From positions 2,480,001 to 2,544,000 of the forward strand of contig NZ_CP109592.1 of the NCBI RefSeq assembly GCF_036250675.1: a stretch of DNA of 64,000 nucleotides, in the 5' to 3' direction. The position numbers and the translations under genes were made by a program. Origin of the DNA: Streptomyces sp. NBC_01689. Lineage in GTDB: Bacteria; Actinomycetota; Actinomycetes; Streptomycetales; Streptomycetaceae. This document shows positions 57,016 to 64,000 of this stretch, in pieces; the first letter of the stretch is position 1, and the number at the start of each line of letters is the position of its first letter. The notes beneath the pieces are model-generated. The model saw only the letters and a list, made by a program, of their open reading frames with translations. It had not been told where the DNA came from and did not search any database.

Positions 57016-57780
57016 GTGGCCCTGAACAACACGTACGACGCGAGGCTCCTGGCTCAGGAGACCACGGTGGGAGCGGGTGTGCAGCTCCTGGTCCTGGCTC
57101 TGCTGGGCACGGCGATCGGGATGGGGCCCGCGGGCTGGCTGACCGGCCTGGCCTTCGCGATCGCCACCTGGGCGGTCCTGACCCGCGCCCTGCGCCGCTC
57201 CCGGCCCCGCTCCTTCGGACCGGCCAATCGGGTGACCCTCGGCCGCGCGATCCTGGTCGGCGGGGTCACCGCGCTGGTCGCGGACTCCTTCCAGAGCTCG
57301 CCCCCGGTCACCCTGCTCGTCGGTCTCACGGCGGTCGCCCTGATCCTCGACGGGGTCGACGGGAAGGTCGCGCGCCGCACCGGCACCTCGACCGCCCTCG
57401 GCGCGCGTTTCGACATGGAGGTCGACGCGTTCCTGATCCTCGTGCTCAGCGTGTACGTGTCGATGTCGCTCGGTCCCTGGGTGCTGCTGATCGGCACCAT
57501 GAGGTACGTGTTCGTGGCCGCGGCCCGGGTCCTCCCGTGGCTGAACGCGGCGCTGCCGCACAGCATGGCCCGCAAGACCGTGGCGGCCCTCCAGGGGATC
57601 GTGCTGCTCGTCGCCGGCGCCGGGATCATGCCGCGGGAGGCGGACGCCGCCACGGTGCTGCTGGCGCTCGCGCTGCTGGTCTGGTCGTTCGGCCGCGACA
57701 TCGTGTGGCTGTGCCGCCACCGCCACCAGCACCCGCGGGAGCAGCGGCAGACCGTGCGCGAGCTCGCCGAGGTGGGCTGA
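57016..57780 (+). CDS. CDP-alcohol phosphatidyltransferase family protein
   Basis: A 254-residue membrane enzyme that transfers a CDP-linked phospho-alcohol or phosphatidyl group. The full family signature D-x2-DG-x2-AR-x8-G-x3-D-x3-D is visible from DGVDGKVARR to FDMEVD at about residues 115-140. Around it are six or so TM segments. GTG 57016 has GGAGGA six bases upstream, which decides against the in-frame ATG 56998. It is divergent from the MDR gene. Suggests that the local pathway has a lipid or polyol-phosphate step. Confidence 0.88.
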   Translation: MALNNTYDARLLAQETTVGAGVQLLVLALLGTAIGMGPAGWLTGLAFAIATWAVLTRALRRSRPRSFGPANRVTLGRAILVGGVTALVADSFQSSPPVTLLVGLTAVALILDGVDGKVARRTGTSTALGARFDMEVDAFLILVLSVYVSMSLGPWVLLIGTMRYVFVAAARVLPWLNAALPHSMARKTVAALQGIVLLVAGAGIMPREADAATVLLALALLVWSFGRDIVWLCRHRHQHPREQRQTVRELAEVG

Positions 57781-58286
57781 CGCGAGCGGACCGGGGTCCC
57801 TCCCCGCGCCACCGGTACGACGGTGACCCGGCCCGGCGCGTCCGGCGGACCGCCCGCGAGGGCGGACGCACCACAGGCCGCACCCGCTCGTGGACCCGCG
57901 GCCCCGACGAGCCACACCGGCCGGCCCCCGCTCCCGGGCCACGGCGCGGACGGACAGGACCGGCGGGACGCCGGAGGCCGTCGCCGCCATCCCGTCGCAT
58001 CGCACTACGCTCACGCCACGCGTTCCCCGTGTCTCCCGTGTACGTCCCGTCCGCCCCGGCCGACACCCCGCGGAGCGGACCGAGGCGCCACGGGCCGTCT
58101 TCTCACCTCGCCGGACCCGTCACGTCCCGTTCGGCGCCACAGCCGCCGCTCGGTCCGCCGGGCGCACGGCCGCACCCGGTCCGCGCGGCCGTCCGCGACG
58201 GCAGTGCCCGGCAACTCGTCGGCGCCGGTGGCCTCCTGGAGCGGTGCCCGGTGACCGCCGCCGTCTCCGGGTCCCGGCGGGGACCC
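57781..58286. other. Intergenic stretch without a supported gene
   Basis: About 500 GC-rich bases between convergent genes. Frames are Arg/Pro-rich and lack ribosome sites. A short hairpin (CCGCCC-GCGA-GGGCGG, 57850-57865) is a weak terminator candidate for the phosphatidyltransferase gene. Confidence 0.5.
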
Positions 58287-59675
58287 TCAGGACGCCACCC
58301 GGTCGGCCGCCGAACCGGCGTCGGGGTGGGCGAGGCCCAGGTGGTCGCGGAGGGTGGTGCCCTCGTACTCCGTACGGAAGACGCCGCGCTCCTGGAGCAG
58401 CGGGACCACGGTGTCGGCGAAGGTGTCGAGGCCGCCGGGGGTGAGGTGCGGGACGAGGATGAAGCCGTCGGAGGCGTCGGCCTGCACGAAGCGGTCGATC
58501 GTCTCGGCCACGGTGGCCGGTGAGCCGACGAACGCCTGCCGGTTGCCGGTCTCGATGACCAGGTCCCGGATGGACCACTTGTTGGCGGCGGCCCGCTCGC
58601 GCCACTCCCGGGCGGTGGCCAGCGGGTCCCGGTACATCCGCACCTGGGCGCGGCCCCGGGCGATGGTGTGCTCGCCGAGGTCGGGGTCGATGTCGGGGAG
58701 GGGGCCGTCCGGGTCGTACCCGGACAGGTCACGGTTCCAGACGAACTCCAGGTGCCTGATCGCCGTGGCGCCGCTGACCTGTTGGCGGCGCACCTCGCGG
58801 GAGAGCTCCTCCGCCTCGGCGTCGGTGTCCCCGAGCACGAAGGTGGCGGCGGGCAGGATCAGCAGCTGGTCGGGGGTCCGCCCGTAGCGGGCGAGCCGGC
58901 GCTTGACGTCCGTGTAGAACGCCTGGCCCTCCTCGAGGGTGGCGTACCGGCTGAAGATCGCGTCGGCGTCCGCGGCGGCGAACTCGCGGCCCTCCTCGGA
59001 GTCCCCGGCCTGGAAGACGACGGGGCGGCCCTGCGGACTGCGCGGCACGTTGAACCGCCCCTGGATGTCGAAGTGCCGGCCCTGGTGCGCGAAGGCTCCG
59101 GCCTTCGCGTCGCGCAGGAAGACTCCGCTCTCCTGGTCGGCGACGATCTCGTCCCCGTGCCAGGCGTCGAAGAGCTCGTTCGCGGTGGACAGGAACTCCT
59201 TCGCCCGGGAGTAGCGGTCCTCCTGCGCCAGGAACCCTCCGCGGCGGAAGTTCTCCCCGGTGAAGGCGTCCCAGGAGGTGACGACGTTCCAGGCGGCGCG
59301 TCCGCCGGAGAGGTGGTCGAGGCTGGCGAACTGACGGGCCACCTCGTAGGGCTCGTTGAAGGTGGAGTTGATGGTGCCGGTCAGGCCGAGGTGTTCGGTG
59401 ACGGCGGCGAGCGCGGTGAGTACGGTGAAGGTGTCGGGGCGTCCCACGACGTCCAAGTCGTAGATGAGGCCGCCCTGTTCGCGCAGCCGCAGTCCCTCGG
59501 CGAGGAAGAGGAAGTCGAATTTCGCGCGTTCGGCGGTCCGCGCGAAGTGCGCGAACGAGCTGAACTCGATGTGGCTGCCGGCCTCCGGGTCGCTCCAGAC
59601 GGTGGTGTTGTTGACGCCGGGGAAGTGTGCCGCGAGGTGGATCCGCTTGCGGGGCTTGTCCTGTGACGTGCTCAT
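58287..59675 (-). CDS. NtaA/SnaA/DszA-family FMN-dependent monooxygenase
   Basis: A 462-residue bacterial-luciferase-type flavin monooxygenase of the NtaA/SnaA/DszA branch. KRIHLAAHFPGVNNTTVWSD at the N-terminus, TERAKFDFLFLAEGLRLR, and GGRAAWNVVTSWDAFTGENF near 140 are diagnostic. Such enzymes use reduced FMN from a separate reductase to oxidise organosulfur or chelator substrates. ATG 59675 overlaps the stop of the partner monooxygenase gene. A sulfur-responsive leader lies at the head of the operon. Confidence 0.88.
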   Translation of the reverse strand: MSTSQDKPRKRIHLAAHFPGVNNTTVWSDPEAGSHIEFSSFAHFARTAERAKFDFLFLAEGLRLREQGGLIYDLDVVGRPDTFTVLTALAAVTEHLGLTGTINSTFNEPYEVARQFASLDHLSGGRAAWNVVTSWDAFTGENFRRGGFLAQEDRYSRAKEFLSTANELFDAWHGDEIVADQESGVFLRDAKAGAFAHQGRHFDIQGRFNVPRSPQGRPVVFQAGDSEEGREFAAADADAIFSRYATLEEGQAFYTDVKRRLARYGRTPDQLLILPAATFVLGDTDAEAEELSREVRRQQVSGATAIRHLEFVWNRDLSGYDPDGPLPDIDPDLGEHTIARGRAQVRMYRDPLATAREWRERAAANKWSIRDLVIETGNRQAFVGSPATVAETIDRFVQADASDGFILVPHLTPGGLDTFADTVVPLLQERGVFRTEYEGTTLRDHLGLAHPDAGSAADRVAS

Positions 59676-60955
59676 GAGTGGGTCCCTCCGGAACGGGCGG
59701 TGGCGGCGTAGCGGTTGGCGGGGCGGGAGAGCCCGAGCAGCCCGCGCAGGGTGCCGGCCTCGTACGACCGCCGGAAGGCGCCGCGGCGTTGGAGTTCCGG
59801 GACCAGGCCCCGGGTGATCGCCGGCAGGTCGTGGCCGGCGACCGCCGGGCGCAGCCGGAAGCCGGACAGTCCGGCTGTCTGCAACTCCTGCAGCAGATCC
59901 GCGAGTTGGGCCGGGGTTCCGGTGAAGATCCGGGCGTCGCTGGTGTACGGCCGGCCGGCGAGGGTGTCGAGGCGTTCGCGGCGGGCCGCCGCCGCGGCGG
60001 GATCGTCGTCCAGGAACACCACCAGGTCGCCGAAGAGGTGCAGGGGTTCGCCGGAGCGTCCCGCGGCGTCCTGTTCGGCCCGGACCGCGGTGACGATCGC
60101 GCGGGCCTGCCCGGTGTCGTGAGGGGTGACGTAGCCGATGTCGGTGGAGCGGCCGAGCAGACGGAAGGGCGCGCCGGCCGCCGACGCGTGGGCGAGGGCG
60201 CTGACCGGGGGCTGGCCCTGCGGCGGGCGTGGGGTGATCGAGGGGCCCTTGACGCTGAAGTGCCTGCCCTCGAAGTCCACGTAGTGCAGTCTGTCGCGGT
60301 CGACGAAGCGGCCGGTGGCGACGTCCCGGATCTCCGCGTCGTCCTCCCAGCTGTCCCAGAGCCTGCGGACCGCCTCGACGTGGTCGGCCGCCTCGTCGAA
60401 GAGCTCGGCGGTCAGTTCCCGCACGGCGGGGGTGTCCAGGTCCTCCGGACGGAACGGGGGGAACGTACGGCGGCCGAAGTGCGCGGCCTCGTTCTGGCGC
60501 GGCGAGACCTGCACCCGTACACCGGCCCGCCCGGTGCTCACATAGTCGAGGGTGGCGATCGCCTTGGACACATGGAACGGCTCTGTGTGGGTGGCCACTA
60601 CGGTCGGCACCAGTCCTATGTGGCTGGTGAGCGGTGCGACGCGGGCCGCGATCAGGACGGCGTCCAGACGGCCGCGTACCTGGTCGGTGCGGTCGTCGGG
60701 GCCGTCGGCCCGCGAGGACTGGAGGCCGAAGGCGTCCTCGATGGTCACGAGGTCGAGCAGGCCGCGCTCCGCCTCGGTGATCAGGTCCGTCCAGTAGGCG
60801 GCGGTGAGCAGATCGTGGGGGCGGGCCACCGGTTCGCGCCACGCGGCCGGATGCCAGCCGGCGCCGTCGAGCGCGACCGCGAGGTGCAGCAGGCCGGAGG
60901 AAGCGGAGACAGGGGAGGAAGAAGGGGTCTGTGGGGAGGGGGATGACGAGGACAC
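59672..60955 (-). CDS. LLM-class flavin-dependent monooxygenase
   Basis: A 427-residue TIM-barrel flavin monooxygenase related to its neighbour. LLHLAVALDGAGWHPAAWRE, LVTIEDAFGLQSSRADG and LDYVSTGRAGVRVQVSPRQNE are recognised parts of the fold. The start is taken as GTG 60955, with AGGAAGG about a dozen bases upstream; other GTG codons lie further 5'. The first 18 or so residues are Ser/Pro-rich. Sits 76 bases after the leader peptide stop on the same strand. Likely works with the neighbour on organosulfur compounds. Confidence 0.85.
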   Translation of the reverse strand: MSSSSPSPQTPSSSPVSASSGLLHLAVALDGAGWHPAAWREPVARPHDLLTAAYWTDLITEAERGLLDLVTIEDAFGLQSSRADGPDDRTDQVRGRLDAVLIAARVAPLTSHIGLVPTVVATHTEPFHVSKAIATLDYVSTGRAGVRVQVSPRQNEAAHFGRRTFPPFRPEDLDTPAVRELTAELFDEAADHVEAVRRLWDSWEDDAEIRDVATGRFVDRDRLHYVDFEGRHFSVKGPSITPRPPQGQPPVSALAHASAAGAPFRLLGRSTDIGYVTPHDTGQARAIVTAVRAEQDAAGRSGEPLHLFGDLVVFLDDDPAAAAARRERLDTLAGRPYTSDARIFTGTPAQLADLLQELQTAGLSGFRLRPAVAGHDLPAITRGLVPELQRRGAFRRSYEAGTLRGLLGLSRPANRYAATARSGGTHS

Positions 60956-61031
60956 GAAAGGAGTGCCTTCCTGATCGACCGTACGAGGGCTCACACCCTC
61001 CGTGCGAGGGCGGCGGCAGCGGGGTGACAGG

Positions 61032-61121
61032 TCAGGGACGACAGAGCGCGCCGGCCACGCGCTGCAGATCGATGTGCGGCCGGGAGTGGAGACGAACACG
61101 ACGGCGCGGGGTGAGCACCAT
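61032..61121 (-). CDS. 29-residue leader peptide of the actinobacterial sulfur/cysteine type
   Basis: Minus-strand ATG 61121 to TGA at 61034-61032. The peptide ends RPHIDLQRVAGALCRP. This closely matches the short putative leader peptides (HIDLxRV..xLCR) found upstream of sulfur-assimilation genes in Streptomyces, where translation across the Cys-Arg end is thought to control the downstream genes. Its distance of 76 bases to the first monooxygenase gene fits that role. The start context has no strong ribosome site. It is too short for ordinary gene finders. Confidence 0.75.
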   Translation of the reverse strand: MVLTPRRRVRLHSRPHIDLQRVAGALCRP

Positions 61122-61280
61122 GACGCGGAGTCCGGATACGGCCGGCACGCCCGTCACCTCCGCTCTTCCGTGCGCGGCGGCCGGGGGCGCGCCGCCTTCG
61201 TGGTGTCCTCTTCAGCACAACGGGCCGTCCGTGCCGTCTGTTCCTGCTCCGCGACCGGAGTTCGGACCAGGAGGTGATCC

Positions 61281-61427
61281 GTGCGCCGGCGCCGGCCGAA
61301 GCCGGTCGGCTCGTGGAGCCGGACCGCTCCGGTGCGGGTGCCGCTGCCGGTGCCGCTGCCGCTGCCGGTGGCGGTGGCGGTGGCGGTGTGCGGGAAGGGG
61401 GGTGTCCCCGCGTGGAGGGTGTCATGA
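61281..61427 (+). CDS. Possible 48-residue small ORF with perfect Shine-Dalgarno
   Basis: GTG 61281 follows AGGAGGTGATC, an 11-base match to the 3' end of 16S rRNA, with normal spacing. The frame gives a very basic N-terminus (VRRRRPKPVGSWSR) and a Val/Pro/Leu/Ala dipeptide-repeat core (VPLPVPLPLPVAVAVAV), then CGKGG. It runs opposite to both flanking genes. It may be a real small hydrophobic peptide or a chance site; the repeat composition argues for caution. Confidence 0.3.
   Translation: MRRRRPKPVGSWSRTAPVRVPLPVPLPLPVAVAVAVCGKGGVPAWRVS
61337..61390. repeat. Hexamer repeat (GCCGCT / GCCGGT / GGCGGT)
   Basis: About nine consecutive 6-base units, first GCCGCT/GCCGGT and then GGCGGT, between the binding-protein gene and the leader peptide. 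Slippage-prone sequence. Confidence 0.7.
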
Positions 61428-61464
61428 GGGTGGCGTGTCTCCGGGGCGGCACGGGAGCGGTGGG

Positions 61465-62538
61465 TCAGGAGTTGTCGAGGGGCAGCCCCGGCGGGTCGAC
61501 CCGGGCGGTGTCGACCGCCTCGTTGGAGAGGTGCCACGCGGCGAGCCACTGCGCGTACCGACCGCTCTTGATCAGGTGGTCGATGGCGTCGGCGACCGGC
61601 TTGGCGAGCCCGCTGCCCTTCTTCGCGGTGGCCGCGATCAGGCCCTGGAGCGTCGCGCCCGCGCCGGAGAACGTGCCAGCGTTGCGCGTCGGTTCGGGCG
61701 TCCTCGCGGTCTGGGTGATGTGGTACGCGATACCGGGGTTGGGCCCGAAGGAGGCGTCGATCCTCCCGCTGGTCAGGGCGAGGGCCGTGGCGTTGTTGTC
61801 CTGGTAGTACTTGACGGTGAGCTTCTTGCCCTCCGCCGCCAGCTTCGCCTTCCACTCCAGCAGGATCTTCTCCTGATTGGTACCGGCGCTCACCGCGACG
61901 GTCAGGCCGGCCAGTTTCCGGTAGTCGTCGCCGAAGTTCCAGGTGCTCTTCTTCCGCACCTCGAAGGCGAGGTTGTCCTGCCGGTAGGAGGCGAACTCGT
62001 ACTTCTTCTTGCGCTCCTCGGTGTCGGTGACGTTCGAGAAGGCGACGTCGACCTTGCCGCTGTCGATGCCGACGAAGAGGTTCTCCCAGGTCGAGTTCTT
62101 CACCTCCGGCTTCAGGCCGAGGACCGCGGCGACCAGCCGGCCGAGGTCGGGTTCGGCACCGGTGAGGGTCTTCTGGTCCTGGCCCACGTAGGCCAGTGGC
62201 GGGAACCCGGCGGGCAGCGCGCCCACCCCGATGACCAGCCTGCCCTTCCTCGCCACCTCCTTGGGCAGCTCGGCGCTGATGGCCTTGACCTCGGTCACCT
62301 CGAGGTCGGTCCGGCGGGCGGCGCCGTTGGAGAGCGCGCCCACGGTGACGGTGCCGGGGGCCGCGCCTCCCGTGGTGGCGGCGTCGCTCTCGCCGCCGCA
62401 CGCGGTGAGCCCGGTGGCGAGGGCGGCGGCCACGGTGGACACGGTCAGGCCGCGGAGGAGTCCGGTACGGAGCCCGCGGGGGCGGTCGGGGAGGAGGCTG
62501 CGGCTGCTGCGGTCAGGGGTGCGGGTCGGGGTGCGCAT
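61465..62538 (-). CDS. ABC transporter substrate-binding lipoprotein (family 3, polar amino-acid type)
   Basis: A 357-residue exported binding protein. Signal peptide with lipobox LATGLTACGG at about residues 41-50. The SBP_bac_3 fold follows: GRLVIGVGALPAGFPPLAYV near 100, GAEPDLGRLVAAVLGLKPE, and VDVAFSNVTDTEERKKKYEF near 155. ATG 62538 has AAGGA upstream. Downstream partner genes are FMN monooxygenases of organosulfur type, so cystine, a sulfonate or another sulfur source is a reasonable ligand. Confidence 0.88.
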   Translation of the reverse strand: MRTPTRTPDRSSRSLLPDRPRGLRTGLLRGLTVSTVAAALATGLTACGGESDAATTGGAAPGTVTVGALSNGAARRTDLEVTEVKAISAELPKEVARKGRLVIGVGALPAGFPPLAYVGQDQKTLTGAEPDLGRLVAAVLGLKPEVKNSTWENLFVGIDSGKVDVAFSNVTDTEERKKKYEFASYRQDNLAFEVRKKSTWNFGDDYRKLAGLTVAVSAGTNQEKILLEWKAKLAAEGKKLTVKYYQDNNATALALTSGRIDASFGPNPGIAYHITQTARTPEPTRNAGTFSGAGATLQGLIAATAKKGSGLAKPVADAIDHLIKSGRYAQWLAAWHLSNEAVDTARVDPPGLPLDNS

Positions 62539-62630
62539 GGTCGTCCTTGTCAGGTGTGTGGGCGTGAGGGCGTGGCGGGGTGCGCGTCCGCGTGGGAGGT
62601 GAGGTGCGGTGAGGAACGCGGGTGCGCCGT

Positions 62631-62705
62631 CTGCGGTGGCGGGTGGGTGGGGCGTCCTCGGCGGTGGATGGGTGGGGCGTCTGTGGTGGCGGGTGGGTGG
62701 GTCGT
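62631..62705. repeat. 25-bp G-rich tandem repeat, three copies
   Basis: TGGGTGGGGCGTC recurs at 62644 and 62669, and as TGGGTGGGTCG at 62694, in register with a 25-base period. It fills most of the gap between the ATPase and binding-protein genes. The plus strand has many GGG runs and could form a G-quadruplex; the transcript of the minus-strand operon carries the C-rich complement. Confidence 0.7.
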
Positions 62706-62720
62706 TCGGGGGTCCGGGAT

Positions 62721-63515
62721 TCAGAGGACCTTGCTCAGGAAGTCCCTGGTCCGCTCGTGTGCCGGACGGTCGAGGACCTGGGCGGGCGGCCCCTGTTCGA
62801 CGATCCGGCCGGCGTCCATGAAGACCACCCGGTCGGCGACCTCACGGGCGAAGCCGATCTCGTGGGTGACGATGACGAGGGTGGTGCCGCTGGTCGCCAG
62901 GTCCTTGATGACGGCGAGGACCTCGCCGACGAGTTCGGGGTCGAGCGCGGAGGTGGGTTCGTCGAAGAGGATGACTCCGGGACGCAGCGCGAGGGCACGC
63001 GCGATGGCCACCCTCTGCTGCTGCCCGCCGGACAACTGCAGGGGAAAGGCGGCGGTCTTGTCGGCGAGCCCGACCCGGCCCAAGAGGGTGCGCGCCAGCT
63101 TCCGGGCTTCGGGCCTGCCCAGCCGGCCGGTGGCGACGGGCGCGGCGGCCACGTTGTCCAGCACCGTCAGGTGCGGGAACAGGTTGAAGTTCTGGAAGAC
63201 GAACCCGATCCGGCCGCGCTGGGCGAGGATGGACCGCTCGCTCAGTTCCCTCAGCCGGCCGCCGTGCTCCCGTACACCGATCGGTTCGCCGTTCACACGG
63301 ACGTGTCCGATCTCGGGCTTCTCCAGATGGTTGATCACCCTGAGGAGCGTGGACTTGCCGGAGCCGGAGGGCCCGAGGACCACGGTGACCTCGCCGGGCC
63401 GGACGGTCAACCGCACCCCGTTCAGCACCCGTTGGTTCCCGTACCACTTGTGCACGTCGTGCACCTCGACCGCCGCGGGCCGGCCGTCCAGGTGCTCCGC
63501 GGTCTCGGCGCTCAC
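62721..63515 (-). CDS. ABC transporter ATP-binding protein (polar amino-acid type)
   Basis: A 264-residue ATPase of the HisP/GlnQ family. Walker [10 protein letters not shown] near residue 49, Q-loop [17 protein letters not shown], signature [15 protein letters not shown], Walker [15 protein letters not shown] and the switch His in [13 protein letters not shown] 63515 overlaps the permease stop (GTGA). It energises the importer formed with the genes on each side. Confidence 0.93.
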   Translation of the reverse strand: MSAETAEHLDGRPAAVEVHDVHKWYGNQRVLNGVRLTVRPGEVTVVLGPSGSGKSTLLRVINHLEKPEIGHVRVNGEPIGVREHGGRLRELSERSILAQRGRIGFVFQNFNLFPHLTVLDNVAAAPVATGRLGRPEARKLARTLLGRVGLADKTAAFPLQLSGGQQQRVAIARALALRPGVILFDEPTSALDPELVGEVLAVIKDLATSGTTLVIVTHEIGFAREVADRVVFMDAGRIVEQGPPAQVLDRPAHERTRDFLSKVL

Positions 63516-64000
63516 CGTGCCGCCTCCTTCCGGATCCGGGCCCGCAGGTCGCGCAGACCGGTGCGGAGTCTCCGCAGTGGGGTGGGCGGGAGCGTGCGCA
63601 GCGCACCCCGCGAGTAGTACCGCTCGACGTGGAACTGGACGACCGACACGACGCTGGTGAGGATCAGGTACCAGACGGTGGCGACCAGCAGCAGCGGCAC
63701 GATGTCGCCGGGGTAGGTGCTGCCCATGCTCTGCACCGAGCCGAAGAGATCGAGCAGGGAGACGTAGAACACCAGGGAGGTGCCCTTGATCAGGCCGATC
63801 AACTGGTTCACGTAGTTGGGAACGATGGAGCGCAGGGCCTGGGGGAGCACGATCCTCGTGAACTGGTAGCCCTTCGGCAGACCGAGCGCGGCCGCCGCCT
63901 CGTGCTGGCCCTGGTCGACGGAGAGGATGCCGCCCCGTACCACCTCGGCCGCGTACGCCGCCTCGTTGAGGCTCAGCCCGACGACCGCGACGGCCATGTC
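63512..64000 (-). CDS. ABC transporter permease, polar amino-acid type (5' end outside window)
   Basis: The visible C-terminal 162 codons show the EAA loop ([20 protein letters not shown], then [15 protein letters not shown]) and the membrane segments around [20 protein letters not shown] and [19 protein letters not shown]. These are typical of HisM/GlnP permeases. The start lies beyond base 64000, so the codon at 63997 is internal. It ends in a basic tail overlapping the ATPase start. Confidence 0.9.
   Translation of the reverse strand, partial: DMAVAVVGLSLNEAAYAAEVVRGGILSVDQGQHEAAAALGLPKGYQFTRIVLPQALRSIVPNYVNQLIGLIKGTSLVFYVSLLDLFGSVQSMGSTYPGDIVPLLLVATVWYLILTSVVSVVQFHVERYYSRGALRTLPPTPLRRLRTGLRDLRARIRKEAAR

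Noticed and set aside
60931..63660. Plus-strand frame of 909 codons across the ABC genes
   Set aside because: Antisense to a clear binding protein and ATPase; no recognisable domain, composition typical of shadow frames.

Overview
The window is high-GC actinobacterial DNA, almost certainly from a Streptomyces chromosome. The evidence is the strong G/C bias at third codon positions, frequent GTG (and some TTG) starts, many 4-bp ATGA/GTGA stop-start overlaps, secreted multidomain polysaccharide hydrolases, Tat-type signal peptides, and a tkt-tal-zwf-opcA-pgi-gnd pentose-phosphate cluster. I see no rRNA or tRNA gene, CRISPR array, transposase, integrase or replication origin. Species cannot be decided from the sequence alone.

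Layout, left half. 1-6366: N-terminal scrap of a flavoprotein, an Xaa-Pro aminopeptidase, a stand-alone MmyB-like ligand-binding protein, then a tightly packed cassette (XRE regulator, ImmA/IrrE-type HEXXH protein, 7-TM membrane protein, FAD monooxygenase). 7047-12073: alpha/beta hydrolase, a small unknown protein, Sfp-type phosphopantetheinyl transferase, metallophosphoesterase, ATP-grasp protein. 12313-30897: a glycan-utilisation zone. It contains a GH18 chitinase behind two DasR-like operators; a DeoR-GH4-GH38 operon; a divergent PfkB kinase-ABC importer-GH2 operon that has no ATPase gene of its own; an IclR regulator; a GH16 glucanase behind a 38-bp perfect palindrome; and an AraC regulator. 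31044-40054: the pentose-phosphate/glycolysis operon followed by a histidine phosphatase.

Layout, right half. 40134-46042: TerB, an unknown repeat-like protein, an F420/PPOX protein, and a TetR regulator with an MFS exporter gene that is broken by a small internal inversion, then a beta-lactamase-fold serine hydrolase. 46049-51111: a five-gene minus-strand operon led by a GTP cyclohydrolase II paralogue and continuing with ornithine-cyclodeaminase-family, FAD amine oxidase and two saccharopine-dehydrogenase-type enzymes. 51161-57780: creatininase-family protein, LPG-synthase-type membrane protein, methyltransferase, GT4 glycosyltransferase, degenerate PTPS/QueD homologue, MDR dehydrogenase and CDP-alcohol phosphatidyltransferase. 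58287-64000: a sulfur-type island with two FMN-dependent monooxygenases behind a 29-codon leader peptide, and a polar amino-acid-type ABC importer whose permease runs off the window.

The most interesting unit is 50383-57780. The cyclohydrolase has Met where canonical enzymes have the catalytic-site Tyr, the change associated with formylated-pyrimidine (FAPy) release in a Streptomyces paralogue. Its divergent neighbour belongs to the family of the archaeal FAPy deformylase. The same locus holds glycosyl-, methyl- and phosphatidyl-transferase genes, which suggests an undescribed pathway from GTP to a modified, possibly lipid-linked, pyrimidine or pterin metabolite. Other notable points are the internally inverted MFS gene, the sulfur leader peptide missed by length cut-offs, the codon-usage mosaic inside pgi, and several perfect palindromes and tandem repeats between genes.
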